NCBI GenBank assembly: GCA_964390715.1
Contig: CAYMIM010000010.1
Location: 1 to 34,233, forward strand
From: JACOVP01 sp964390715
GTDB taxonomy: Archaea; Nanobdellota; Nanobdellia; SCGC-AAA011-G17; UBA489
DNA length: 34,233 nucleotides
Reading direction: 5' to 3'
The number at the start of each line of letters is the position of its first letter. The stretch's first letter is position 1. Below, piece after piece: positions 1 through 7,410 of this stretch. The position numbers and the translations under genes are program-made. The notes beneath the pieces were generated by a model. The model had not been told where the DNA came from. It worked only from the letters and a program-made list of their open reading frames with translations, and searched no databases.

Positions 1-2
1 TA

Positions 3-560
3 TTTTTACCTACCAATTATACAAAAGAGGAAATGAGGAAGTTCTATGACAAATATGCGCCTCTTTATACGAAAGAAGTGGCGTCGAGAAATCGTCTCGC
101 TGCAGAATTTTTACTACAAAAAGTGAAGATAGAAAAAAATGAAAAGATATTAGATCTGGGTGCGGGAAGCGGGATATCTACAATTCCTTTTGTGGAGAAA
201 GGATATAAAAACATTGTTTTATTGGACTATTCGAAGAAAATGCTTGCAGAAGCAAAGAAGAATAAAAAGCTTAAAACAGGTAAATTCATACAGTGGGATA
301 TTGCAAAAATGAAACTGAAAGAGAAATATGGGCTCATCTTCAGTATTTTTTCATTTGCCTCTAACGGTTATTTTCAGGAAAAAGAGATGCCAAAGTTATG
401 GAGAAACATAGCATCTCACTTAAAACCAAGGGGAATTTTCATGATGATGGGATATGATTTCGATCCTCCAAAGAAACTATTCAGAAAGATACAAAGCGGT
501 AAGTACGAGATTATTCCAGGTTATCAAGCGCAATGGTATATTGGAAAGAAGTGTAAATAA
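3..560 (+). CDS. Class I SAM-dependent methyltransferase, probably cut at its 5' end by the window edge
   Basis: A Rossmann-fold methyltransferase of unknown substrate. Counting from the ATG at 33, motif I (DLGAGSG, residues 41-47) binds S-adenosylmethionine, and an acidic residue follows strand 2 (LLDYSKKM), as is usual for the class. The frame stays open to the left edge without a stop or another start, and the extra residues (NYTKEE before MRKFYDKYA) look like normal family sequence, so the true start may lie outside the window; the ATG at 33 is the only one visible. The C-terminus is short, and the protein ends four bases before the NUDIX gene, which suggests co-transcription. Methyltransferase by fold is secure, but the substrate cannot be told from sequence. 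Confidence 0.8.
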   Translation, partial: FLPTNYTKEEMRKFYDKYAPLYTKEVASRNRLAAEFLLQKVKIEKNEKILDLGAGSGISTIPFVEKGYKNIVLLDYSKKMLAEAKKNKKLKTGKFIQWDIAKMKLKEKYGLIFSIFSFASNGYFQEKEMPKLWRNIASHLKPRGIFMMMGYDFDPPKKLFRKIQSGKYEIIPGYQAQWYIGKKCK

Positions 561-564
561 AGTA

Positions 565-1050
565 ATGAAGATGAAACCCAGAACCCATCTCCCATTCCGT
601 AAAAACACAGAAGGCTATTTCCTAGACAAAAACAAGAATATCTTAGCGCAAGTAAGCAAAGAAGGTTATCTCATTTTTCCTGGCGGAGGCATTGAAGAAC
701 AAGAGACTCCAGAACAAGGGCTCATCAGAGAGACGTTCGAAGAGACTAGAGCTATTGTAGAAGAACCATTAGAGGCATTAGGTAAACTCAAGATAATCTG
801 GGATAACAATTGGGCAAAGACAGACAAGCAAAAGCGAAGATATGAACACTATCAAGGCGACGAGATGTATTTCTTCTTCGGCAGGATCAAAGAGTTCAGA
901 CAACAAGACAATCATGAGGACGCGTGGCAAGGAGAAAAACTGATGTCGTTAGAGAAAGCAATAGAGATACTAGAATCTAGCAGGAATAAAAGCGAATATA
1001 GAAAGAAACAATTACAGTATCTACAGGAGATACAAAAGAAACAGCAATGA
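565..1050 (+). CDS. NUDIX hydrolase
   Basis: A 161-aa pyrophosphohydrolase of the NUDIX superfamily, expected to cleave a nucleoside-diphosphate-linked compound with Mg2+ or Mn2+. The NUDIX box (G-x5-E-x7-RE-x2-EE) is at about residues 41-62, with GGGIEEQE and RETFEET readable; the usual final Gly is replaced by Arg, a tolerated variation. The ATG at 565 is chosen because it follows the methyltransferase stop by four bases. The frame is open further upstream (to 454), but that part overlaps the methyltransferase and does not resemble a NUDIX N-terminus. The real substrate is unknown. Neither this gene nor its neighbour says more about its job. Confidence 0.82.
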   Translation: MKMKPRTHLPFRKNTEGYFLDKNKNILAQVSKEGYLIFPGGGIEEQETPEQGLIRETFEETRAIVEEPLEALGKLKIIWDNNWAKTDKQKRRYEHYQGDEMYFFFGRIKEFRQQDNHEDAWQGEKLMSLEKAIEILESSRNKSEYRKKQLQYLQEIQKKQQ

Positions 1051-1084
1051 TAAAAGAAGCTGTAAAGATGAAATAATCATTTAA

Positions 1085-2014
1085 TTATTTAGAAATATAC
1101 ACTTGCTTTAAGAAAGTCTTCATATCTCGATTATGGATATATTCTGATCGAGATAATTCTTGAAGATACTTCTCTTGAACATAGACATTTTCTTCAATTC
1201 TACAATTTCCCCATTCTGGCTGTTTCCAATCTTTTCCCCAATCCCAGTTAATATAGCAAAAAGCTTTCACGTTAGGGTGGCTGTGGATCCACTGAAAATA
1301 AGGTTTAAACCATCCATCCCAGCTTTCTTTTCCTTTGTCAACCCCAATACCTGCTGCGCTGGATTCTCCAATCATCATAGGTTTTTTATGTTTCTTCGAT
1401 TCTTTATAAAAATCTTCAGTTATTATTTTTAAATTATTTTTTTCAGTGAAATGTCTTGCTCCAAATAAGTCATCGCTAAACCAGTCAACATAATCATTTC
1501 CAGGATAATAGTTCATTAATTCACCTAAATCTCTATTAAATGCAGTACAGACAGACCAAACCATAGCAACGTTAGTTACATGATGTTTACGAAAGGTATC
1601 TACAATATATTTCCAAGATAGAATAAAATGTTGAGGATTATAGTTATGAGTAGGATCATTGCATTCATAACCTATTCTCAAAAAAACAGGATTTTTAAGG
1701 TCTTTGAGAGTCTTGATTAATGACAAGAGCTCATCATCATAATGTCCTTCAGAAACTTCCTTGCATTTCTCTTTTTCGTTTCGAGGCTTTAAGTTGAATC
1801 CTAATTGAAGGCAAAGGTTAGGACTTATAGAATGCATGATTTCAATTTTTTTAAGAAGTTTTTCTTTAACCTCTCCAAGGCGGACATATTCCATGTATAT
1901 GAGGGGTTTATAATTTCCTACAACATCCCAGTATTTTTTAAATTGCTCTGGGCTTTGTCCGGCACCATGAATAATCTTGCATCCTTTTGGTTCAAACTTC
2001 TGTTGAAAGCCCAT
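1085..2014 (-). CDS. GH26-like glycoside hydrolase (TIM-barrel), cytoplasmic
   Basis: A 309-aa protein that resembles GH26 beta-mannanase-type barrels. The pieces that show this are LRIGYECN with Glu117 in the acid/base position, YYPGNDYVDW (residues 169-178), which matches the GH26 signature WYPGxxYVDW, and KPMMIGESSA with Glu217 in the nucleophile position. Acidic residues at both expected places suggest a catalytic enzyme. There is no signal peptide or membrane segment, so it appears to act inside the cell, which is odd for a polysaccharide hydrolase and could mean a role in modifying or recycling the cell's own glycans. It starts four bases after the histidine phosphatase stop, so the two form an operon. 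The family call is fairly sure, the substrate is not. Confidence 0.65.
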   Translation of the reverse strand: MGFQQKFEPKGCKIIHGAGQSPEQFKKYWDVVGNYKPLIYMEYVRLGEVKEKLLKKIEIMHSISPNLCLQLGFNLKPRNEKEKCKEVSEGHYDDELLSLIKTLKDLKNPVFLRIGYECNDPTHNYNPQHFILSWKYIVDTFRKHHVTNVAMVWSVCTAFNRDLGELMNYYPGNDYVDWFSDDLFGARHFTEKNNLKIITEDFYKESKKHKKPMMIGESSAAGIGVDKGKESWDGWFKPYFQWIHSHPNVKAFCYINWDWGKDWKQPEWGNCRIEENVYVQEKYLQELSRSEYIHNRDMKTFLKQVYISK

Positions 2015-2018
2015 AACA

Positions 2019-2597
2019 TCAAGCCAATCCCTTGCTATTAAAATAGTAAATGTAATTTAATCTTATTCCCTTAAATCGAAGTAAAGTAACATGGCAATTA
2101 TGATGGTTCATAGCTCCTCGTTGCTTAAAAGACAGGCCAAATTTCCAGCCCAATAAAGCTCTGATTATGCCTCCATGACATACAATAATAATTACTTTTC
2201 CAGGATGCTCTGTAAGAATTTTATTTAAAGTCTTTTTTGCGAGAAAATATTTTTTCACAGTTCTCCAATAGCCAGAAAGATAATACTTTTTAGTCCATAA
2301 GACCTTATTAACTTCACACAGTCCATGTTCAACAACAGGTTTTTTATGAATTGCTTTTCCTATAACATCTGCAGTTTCCAACGCGCGTCTCATGCTACTT
2401 GAATATAAAACATCAATCTCTTTTTTTATGAGAGAGAATTCTTTCGCTAGTACTTTTGCTTGTTTCTGTCCCAATGAGCTTAGTCCAGATCCTGGATGTT
2501 CTGGTGTTCCATCTTGATTAAAAACCATATCGCCATGTCTCACAAAATAGACCATAGTCTTGCCTTTTTGAAATATATTTGGATGTTTAAGAACCAT
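2019..2597 (-). CDS. Histidine phosphatase (phosphoglycerate mutase-like)
   Basis: A 192-aa member of the histidine phosphatase superfamily, which moves or removes phosphate through a phospho-histidine. VRHG (residues 19-22) carries the nucleophile His21, Arg70/71 lies in SSSMRRALETA, a Glu is in LCEV (residue 95), and CHGG carries the second catalytic His141. Substrate is unknown; sugar phosphates or phosphorylated cofactors are typical. A long (TA)n BoxA ends 22 bases before the ATG at 2597, which supports this start and a leaderless message. The next gene downstream is a GH26-like glycosidase, so the pair may handle a glycosyl phosphate, which is an inference from position only. Confidence 0.82.
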   Translation of the reverse strand: MVLKHPNIFQKGKTMVYFVRHGDMVFNQDGTPEHPGSGLSSLGQKQAKVLAKEFSLIKKEIDVLYSSSMRRALETADVIGKAIHKKPVVEHGLCEVNKVLWTKKYYLSGYWRTVKKYFLAKKTLNKILTEHPGKVIIIVCHGGIIRALLGWKFGLSFKQRGAMNHHNCHVTLLRFKGIRLNYIYYFNSKGLA

Positions 2598-2618
2598 AAT
2601 TACTCACCGTATCTTAGC

Positions 2619-2636
2619 ATATATATATATATATAT
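2619..2636 (-). promoter_or_regulatory. (TA)n BoxA promoter of the phosphatase operon
   Basis: An 18-bp alternating AT tract ends 22 bases before the ATG at 2597. This is the distance expected for an archaeal TATA box driving a leaderless transcript. The same arrangement precedes three secreted-protein genes in this window (11522, 28569, 33125). Confidence 0.6.
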
Positions 2637-2641
2637 TCATC

Positions 2642-2677
2642 TAAAATCTTACCTTGCTTAAAATCTTACCTTGCTTA
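2642..2677. repeat. 17-bp tandem repeat, just over two copies
   Basis: The unit taaaatcttaccttgct occurs twice in direct succession followed by ta. It lies in the divergent space between the phosphatase and the DsbA operon, upstream of the phosphatase BoxA. It could be a doubled regulator site or simple slippage; nothing else marks it. Confidence 0.75.
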
Positions 2678-2800
2678 TAGAGGCGTAGCACAAATCCAGA
2701 TCCGTGTAAAGTAACCATGAGAAAGAGAACAAAAGACAGTTTTTAAGCTTTGAGGAATGTATTTTTTAAGTGTAGAGTCCGGAAATTATTTCGCACTAGT

Positions 2801-2824
2801 TTTATAAGCGATATCTTTATAAAT
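2801..2824 (+). promoter_or_regulatory. Two TATA boxes of the redox operon (2801-2808 and 2816-2824)
   Basis: TTTATAAG and TTTATAAAT sit 15 bases apart. Transcription from the second would begin near 2848, about 30 bases before the TTG start at 2879, so this message would have a short leader with a G-rich ribosome site at 2864-2869. Confidence 0.5.
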
Positions 2825-2878
2825 ATCTTGCGCTGCGTTTCTCTAACTTATATTGAACAAAATGGGGGATTGATCTTT

Positions 2879-3622
2879 TTGGCGAATACAAAACATATTA
2901 CAACTGAGCATTCTGCTCCTAGACACGTTGATGCGGCGGCGGCCTGGAAAGTAGGTTGCTTGATGTTATCAGTATTATTGATTATTTCAGTGTTAACGCA
3001 AGGATTTGGTTTCGGAAGCGGTAATGCGGCTCCCCAACAAATCGTACCGCAAAATCCAACAGGGGGCCAACAGCAGCCAATAGTAAAGGCTGATTTAAAA
3101 GAAGATGGTGATCCAGCGATGGGTGATAAATCCGCGCCAGTAACGATCTTCGAATTTTCAGATTATCAATGTCCATTCTGTAAACGTGCTTTTGATGAAA
3201 CGTATCCAGAAATGAAAAAGTTAGCCGAGGAAGGAAAAATACGTTTAATCTTCAAGGATTATCCGCTACCATTCCACGAGCAGGCTGATGAAGCCGCGGT
3301 AGCGGCAAGTTGCGCCGGTCAACAAGACAAATACTGGCAGATGCACGACAAGTTATTCCAAACCCAAACAACATGGTCTGGTAACACTGATCCTTACACA
3401 GTCTTCAAAGGCTATGCGAAGGAATTAGGTCTTAACGCTGGTAAGTTTGACAAGTGTATTGTCGATCCTGCGGTAGCTAAAGAAGTGCAAGATGACGCGA
3501 ATGAAGGTAGTGCCGCTGGTGTGTCTGGTACGCCAACATTCTATGTGAATGGTATCCAGTTAGTAGGCGCGCAACCTTGGACCGCGTTCAAGCAAATCAT
3601 CGATCAAGAGCTAAGCAAATAA
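2879..3622 (+). CDS. Membrane-anchored DsbA-family thiol:disulfide oxidoreductase
   Basis: A 247-aa protein with one N-terminal membrane span (about residues 23-40), a Gln/Pro/Gly linker and a DsbA/BdbD thioredoxin domain facing outside. The active site CPFC is at residues 98-101, the helical insert contains FKDYPLPFHEQA, and the cis-Pro loop reads GTPTFYVNG. Such enzymes form or exchange disulfides in exported proteins. The frame is open from 2750, but no ATG exists upstream, and both TATA boxes lie inside that extension. The TTG at 2879, with GGGGGA nine bases before it, is therefore the best start. It leads an operon of a second thioredoxin-fold protein and a CuA-type cupredoxin, so it may act on their cysteines. 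Confidence 0.85.
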   Translation: MANTKHITTEHSAPRHVDAAAAWKVGCLMLSVLLIISVLTQGFGFGSGNAAPQQIVPQNPTGGQQQPIVKADLKEDGDPAMGDKSAPVTIFEFSDYQCPFCKRAFDETYPEMKKLAEEGKIRLIFKDYPLPFHEQADEAAVAASCAGQQDKYWQMHDKLFQTQTTWSGNTDPYTVFKGYAKELGLNAGKFDKCIVDPAVAKEVQDDANEGSAAGVSGTPTFYVNGIQLVGAQPWTAFKQIIDQELSK

Positions 3623-4117
3623 ATGAAAGCTCTTTTTTTCTTTCTTTTTTCTTTGATATTATTAACAGCGTGTACTCAGGAAGCTGGCAAAGTAATAATT
3701 GATAAGCCAATAGACACAGCAAATCTAGGCGGTTCCTTCAAAGCGACAAATAATACTATTTGTATGCAAGAGGGAAAACCTATAGTGCGTGAATTCGCGA
3801 CCTCTTGGTGTCCTCATTGTGCCTGGGTAAAGCCAGTCTATCAGCAGGTAGTCAAGGAATACGCGGGAAAAATCAGCGCTTATCAGTGGGAAGTCGATAC
3901 AGGAAATAATCTGTTGACAGAAGAGTTGGAGTTTGAAGTGCCTGCGAACGAGATGAATATCTTTGAAAAGTTCAATCCTAATAAAAGCATCCCAACATTT
4001 ATAATCGGCTGTAAATATGTGCGTATAGGAAACGCTTTCGAAGAGCAAAATGATAAAAAAGCTGAAGCTACGGAATTGCGCGCGGTAATAGATAAGATAC
4101 TCAAGGAGGCAAAATAA
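3623..4117 (+). CDS. Thioredoxin-fold lipoprotein with CPHC active site
   Basis: A 164-aa lipoprotein. The N-terminus is a signal peptide ending in LLTAC, with Cys17 as the lipidation site. The rest is a thioredoxin-like domain with active site CPHC (residues 63-66) in a TSWCPHCAW context and a cis-Pro at SIPTF (Pro124). It starts on the base after the DsbA stop and ends two bases before the cupredoxin gene, so translation is coupled. A dedicated thiol reductase beside a CuA protein is reminiscent of the TlpA/Sco pair that reduces the CuA cysteines of cytochrome oxidase in bacteria. That comparison is an inference; the sequence itself shows only a surface thiol-disulfide protein. Confidence 0.82.
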   Translation: MKALFFFLFSLILLTACTQEAGKVIIDKPIDTANLGGSFKATNNTICMQEGKPIVREFATSWCPHCAWVKPVYQQVVKEYAGKISAYQWEVDTGNNLLTEELEFEVPANEMNIFEKFNPNKSIPTFIIGCKYVRIGNAFEEQNDKKAEATELRAVIDKILKEAK

Positions 4118-4119
4118 AT

Positions 4120-4704
4120 ATGAAAACAGGCGAAGTGCTTTTAATAATTGTCGCTCTTATTGGCGCGTTAGTCATGAATGGCTGTACTAGTAACCCTGGT
4201 GATCCAGGCGCGAAAGAGCCTATTCTTTGTCCGGCGGACATGTTTAAATGTCCTAATGGTGCATCAGTAAGTCGAGATCCAGACAATAATTGCGAATTCA
4301 AAGTTTGCCCAGATAAAAAAGAGCCAATAGTATGTCCTGGAGACATGTTTAAGTGCCCTGACAACTCACTCGTAAGTCGAGATCCAGATAATGACTGTAA
4401 ATTCAAGACCTGTCCCACTACAGAAACTATCAAGGCATTTGATATCAAGGCAAAGCAGTTCACATTTGAGCCAGATACAATCACCGTAAAAAAAGGCGAC
4501 ACCGTTCGCTTGACTGTAACTAGTGTTGATGTAGCGCATGGTATTGGTATTCCAGAATTCAATGTGAATCTGAAAGTAGCCAAAGGTGAAACTAATTCAG
4601 TCGAGTTCGTCGCGGATAAAGCGGGAACCTATACTATACGCTGTAATGTCTTCTGTGGATCAGATCACAAGAACATGAAAGCTACCTTAGTGGTTGAAGC
4701 ATAA
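4120..4704 (+). CDS. Lipoprotein with two Cys-repeat modules and a CuA-type cupredoxin domain
   Basis: A 194-aa surface lipoprotein (signal peptide ending MNGC, Cys22). Residues 37-98 hold two 35-residue repeats, each with four cysteines at matching positions (37/44/58/63 and 72/79/93/98) and a shared SRDPDN core. Residues 104-194 form a cupredoxin domain like the one in cytochrome c oxidase subunit II. All CuA side-chain ligands are present: His140, then CNVFC (Cys175, Cys179), His183 and Met186. The His-to-first-Cys distance of 35 equals that of subunit II. A binuclear copper electron-transfer site is therefore likely. No oxidase or nitrous-oxide reductase gene is nearby, so its electron partner is unknown. 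Confidence 0.82.
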   Translation: MKTGEVLLIIVALIGALVMNGCTSNPGDPGAKEPILCPADMFKCPNGASVSRDPDNNCEFKVCPDKKEPIVCPGDMFKCPDNSLVSRDPDNDCKFKTCPTTETIKAFDIKAKQFTFEPDTITVKKGDTVRLTVTSVDVAHGIGIPEFNVNLKVAKGETNSVEFVADKAGTYTIRCNVFCGSDHKNMKATLVVEA

Positions 4705-4705
4705 G

Positions 4706-5074
4706 ATGTCGCGAAAGATCAAAGAGAGCCTTGACAAATATGCGTTAATGCTAGTCAGGATTGCTCTTGGTCTTCTTTTTCTTTATTTTGCTTTCGATAA
4801 ATTGCAGTCACCAGAATCTACAGCAGTAATCATTCAAGCATCTATGATAGCCGCGCTTATGCCTACGTCAAACGTCATGATTTATGTTATCGCGATCGCT
4901 GAAGCGCTTGTCGGTGTATGTCTCATCTGCAAGATTCAGGTGCGAAAAGCGGCAATCTTGGCGGCGGTTCTTCTGGCGGGCATTATAGTCATTGCGCGAA
5001 TCCCTCAGGATATAGTGTTGTTCTTCCTTGCGCTCTATCTCAGCACATCCCATGCGACAAAAACTCATCACTAG
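4706..5074 (+). CDS. DoxX-family membrane protein
   Basis: A 122-aa integral membrane protein with four predicted spans. The first span, ALMLVRIALGLLFLYFAFDKL, carries the DoxX signature (R-x-x-x-G-x-x-F followed by an aromatic/Asp/Lys end). DoxX proteins occur with oxidoreductases and thiol enzymes; their reaction is not settled, but a quinone link has been proposed for some. The ATG at 4706 begins one base after the cupredoxin stop and is preferred to the TTG at 4694, which overlaps that gene. Being fourth in an operon of thiol and copper proteins, it may pass electrons to or from the membrane pool. Confidence 0.75.
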   Translation: MSRKIKESLDKYALMLVRIALGLLFLYFAFDKLQSPESTAVIIQASMIAALMPTSNVMIYVIAIAEALVGVCLICKIQVRKAAILAAVLLAGIIVIARIPQDIVLFFLALYLSTSHATKTHH

Positions 5075-5678
5075 TCTGGGAATAATTCTTGTACCTCTAG
5101 TTATTATCTTGTTAAGTGCGGACATAGTCATTTCTAATGAAAAAGTGCACCTAAAACTATTGCAACAATATGAAGTCTATGAACAAATAAATGCTTCCCG
5201 AGAAACAGTTGATGCGCAAGCAACTAATATTTTAGCTTATCTGCAAGATGAAGAGCCTTTGCAACCTCTCTTGCTCAACGAAAAAGAAGTAAGACATATG
5301 GCGGATGTAAAAACGCTGTTTACAAGGGGATATCAATTATTAGCTATAAGTATTTTATTGTTGAGTACCTCTCTTTTAGTTAGTAATCAGAAAAAAAGAA
5401 TAATCCTCTGGGGAATTATATTGACGATCGTAGTGGTTAGTTTATTTACCCTAAGTAATTTTACCAACATCTTCTACAATTTTCATGTGCTCTTCTTTAA
5501 CAATGATCTCTGGATGCTTAATCCACAAACAGATAATCTCATAAAAATGTATCCAGAAGAAATATTTCAGGCATTCGCGTATCGCATAGGAATGATCGTC
5601 ACAGGTATAACAATCAGTAGTCTAGCGATAAGTTTATATAATTCCAAGAAAAAAGAGAAACTATGGCAAAAAGCGTGA
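5052..5678 (+). CDS. DUF1461 (TIGR01906-type) integral membrane protein
   Basis: A 208-aa protein with about four membrane spans: one at the N-terminus (residues 5-25), then a large outside loop, then two central spans and one near the C-terminus. The segment FFNNDLWMLNPQTDNLIKMYPE matches the conserved acidic/aromatic outside motif of the DUF1461 family. Function of this family is unknown. The ATG at 5052 overlaps the end of the DoxX gene by 23 bases, and the 3' end overlaps the glutaredoxin start by 16 bases, so the genes are translated as a unit. Its fixed place in this redox operon suggests a membrane role in the same process. Confidence 0.7.
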   Translation: MRQKLITSLGIILVPLVIILLSADIVISNEKVHLKLLQQYEVYEQINASRETVDAQATNILAYLQDEEPLQPLLLNEKEVRHMADVKTLFTRGYQLLAISILLLSTSLLVSNQKKRIILWGIILTIVVVSLFTLSNFTNIFYNFHVLFFNNDLWMLNPQTDNLIKMYPEEIFQAFAYRIGMIVTGITISSLAISLYNSKKKEKLWQKA

Positions 5679-5899
5679 TGATGTACACTTCTCCAACCTG
5701 CGCGTGGTGTCATAAAACTAAAGAATTCTTCGCAAAGCACAAGGTCAAATTCACGGAAAAAAGCATCATAGATGAAAAAAACGCTAACGAAGCCCAAGAG
5801 AAGTCTGGACAGATAGGTGTTCCAGTCATTGAGATCGATGGAAAGATTATTGTTGGATTTGATGAGCCAGCTTTAAGAAAAGCGTTGAAGATCAAATGA
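5663..5899 (+). CDS. Glutaredoxin-like protein (CAWC)
   Basis: A 78-aa cytoplasmic thioredoxin-fold protein of glutaredoxin/NrdH size. The dithiol active site is CAWC (Cys13, Cys16), and the cis-Pro is in GVPVI (Pro54), followed by a glycine-containing turn (VGFDE). It would reduce disulfides or mixed disulfides in the cytoplasm, or supply electrons to the membrane partners encoded just upstream. It overlaps the DUF1461 gene by 16 bases and TruD by four (ATGA). Confidence 0.87.
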   Translation: MAKSVMMYTSPTCAWCHKTKEFFAKHKVKFTEKSIIDEKNANEAQEKSGQIGVPVIEIDGKIIVGFDEPALRKALKIK

Positions 5900-6939
5900 A
5901 GCTCAAGCAGATTCCAGAAGATTTCTACGTCAAAGAAATAAATAATATTCCTCTAAAAAAGAAAGGAGACCATTGTTACATATTGTTAAAAAAGAAAAAT
6001 TGGACAACAACACGCGTGATTGAATCACTCGCGCAGCGTCTACGAGTAGATCAGCAAAAGTTTCATTTCGCTGGTCTTAAAGACAAAGATGGAATTACCG
6101 AGCAAATAATCTCTGGCTACAAAATAGATATAGAGTTTCTCAACAAGATCAAGATAAAAGATGTAGAATTAAAGATACTTGGTTTCGGCGACGATCCTGT
6201 AAAAATGGGAAGTCATCAGGGCAATGAGTTTATTGTAGTAGTCCGTGACTTAGAAAAATCATTGAATATAGAAAATTTACAAGTACCCAATTATTTTGAT
6301 GATCAGCGTTTCGGTGGTTCCATTCGTGCTATAACTCACCTTGTTGGAGAAGCTTTGGTCGAAGGGGATCATGAGCGTGCGGTCCAGAAGTTATTGTTGC
6401 GTCCTTTTCCAGAAGAGTCACCTGAAAACAAAAAATATCGACAGCAGCTAGAACAGCAATGGCCAGACATGAAGAACATCGTAGTGCCAAAAAATCTGTT
6501 CGATGAGCAGCGCGTCATAAAAAGTCTCCAAGAATTCCCCCAAGATTACAAGCGCGCTATCAGAAGTCTCAACAAGCGCTTGCTCATGCTCTGCATTCAT
6601 GCGTATCAGTCTTATTTATTTAATCTACGATTGGTCGAATATATCGAGACAGAAGAAAAGTATGCCTATGTGGATTACGTCTTGGGAAAATTAGCTATTC
6701 CTCTAAAGAAAATACCTGAAAAAAATATTCCTCTAGTCGGTGTAGAAATTCCAAGTATACCTGAGTTCAATATGAGAACAACCCAACGATCAGCGGTCAT
6801 CATAATAAATAAAATACAGATAAGCGAACTAGAGAAAGATGAGCTCAATAAAGGAAAATACAAGCAGACACTTACTTTTTCTTTGCCTTCCGGTTCGTAC
6901 GCGACAATCGTTGCGAAGACTTTGTTTGTCCGTTCTTAG
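5896..6939 (+). CDS. truD: tRNA pseudouridine(13) synthase TruD
   Basis: A 347-aa TruD-family enzyme that isomerises uridine to pseudouridine in tRNA (position 13 in bacteria, often also 35 in archaea). The catalytic motif AGLKDKDGITEQ places the catalytic Asp at residue 63, and N-Y-F-D-D-Q-R-F-G (about residues 132-140) is the second family motif. It is somewhat shorter than many archaeal TruD proteins (about 400 aa). It is the last gene of the redox operon, joined by an ATGA overlap. That is likely transcriptional convenience, since no functional link is evident. Its 3' end overlaps the convergent YkgJ-like gene by 68 bases. Confidence 0.92.
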   Translation: MKLKQIPEDFYVKEINNIPLKKKGDHCYILLKKKNWTTTRVIESLAQRLRVDQQKFHFAGLKDKDGITEQIISGYKIDIEFLNKIKIKDVELKILGFGDDPVKMGSHQGNEFIVVVRDLEKSLNIENLQVPNYFDDQRFGGSIRAITHLVGEALVEGDHERAVQKLLLRPFPEESPENKKYRQQLEQQWPDMKNIVVPKNLFDEQRVIKSLQEFPQDYKRAIRSLNKRLLMLCIHAYQSYLFNLRLVEYIETEEKYAYVDYVLGKLAIPLKKIPEKNIPLVGVEIPSIPEFNMRTTQRSAVIIINKIQISELEKDELNKGKYKQTLTFSLPSGSYATIVAKTLFVRS

Positions 6940-7261
6940 TTTTTTTCCAATCTTTCATAGCTTCGCAATAACGTTCTTCACCTTGTGAATAATGTCTTGG
7001 ATATTGTCTACAGATCTCAGGTCGAGAATCATAAATGTTGCACAGCCATCCTTCTTTGGTTTTTCTTACATTTTTGCAGGGAAAATCAAAAACAACTAAA
7101 TAACTGTCTCCATGTTCTTCAACCCAGATTTTGTCAGTGTCTAGCATGCGAAAGCGATCAACTTCTCCGCTCCAAGGACCCTTCTTTTTGGGATAGGCGA
7201 TCCAGAACTTCGTGCAGCAATTGCCACAGGAAGCGCATTGCTGTTTAGTAGTGGGAATCAT
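6872..7261 (-). CDS. YkgJ-type cysteine-cluster protein (putative Fe-S/zinc)
   Basis: A 129-aa protein of the YkgJ/CxxCxxCC family. Cysteines lie at 9, 12, 15 and 16 (CASCGNCC), then 62, 74, 84 and 99, with the typical block YDSRPEICRQYP. The family is thought to bind a metal or Fe-S cluster; its biochemical role is not known. The C-terminus is a lysine-rich tail that overlaps the 3' end of truD on the other strand, a compact convergent arrangement. A weak TATA element ends 23 bases before the ATG at 7261, fitting a leaderless message. Confidence 0.85.
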   Translation of the reverse strand: MIPTTKQQCASCGNCCTKFWIAYPKKKGPWSGEVDRFRMLDTDKIWVEEHGDSYLVVFDFPCKNVRKTKEGWLCNIYDSRPEICRQYPRHYSQGEERYCEAMKDWKKTKNGQTKSSQRLSRTNRKAKKK

Positions 7262-7283
7262 GCAAAGTAAACAGAGATAGGGG

Positions 7284-7291
7284 CTTTTAAG
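7284..7291 (-). promoter_or_regulatory. TATA box for the YkgJ-like gene
   Basis: CTTAAAAG read on the minus strand, 23-30 bases before the ATG at 7261. The sequence is weak but the position is right. Confidence 0.35.
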
Positions 7292-7331
7292 GATTATGCT
7301 GATGTTAATTCTGCGCGATAAATAGAAAACC

Positions 7332-7340
7332 TATTAAATA
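7332..7340 (+). promoter_or_regulatory. TATA box for the restriction nuclease gene
   Basis: TATTAAATA lies 22-30 bases before a GTG at 7362. That GTG opens a reading frame which runs into the nuclease frame only after a one-base shift in a run of six Ts (7388-7393). Confidence 0.35.
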
Positions 7341-7410
7341 ATCCCCATATATCAAAAGCATGTGAAATATTCTAAACGTCGCCGAGATTTTTTCTGACCA
7401 AAAATCAATA

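Noticed and set aside
454..564. Upstream extension of the NUDIX gene
   Set aside because: It overlaps the methyltransferase in another frame and has no NUDIX-like sequence.
1160..2041. Plus-strand frames opposite the GH26-like gene
   Set aside because: Antisense shadows with Phe-rich translations and no promoter.
2598..2878. tRNA or other structured RNA in the longest intergenic space
   Set aside because: No GTTCRAATC-type T-loop or acceptor pairing found; only a tandem repeat and promoters are visible.
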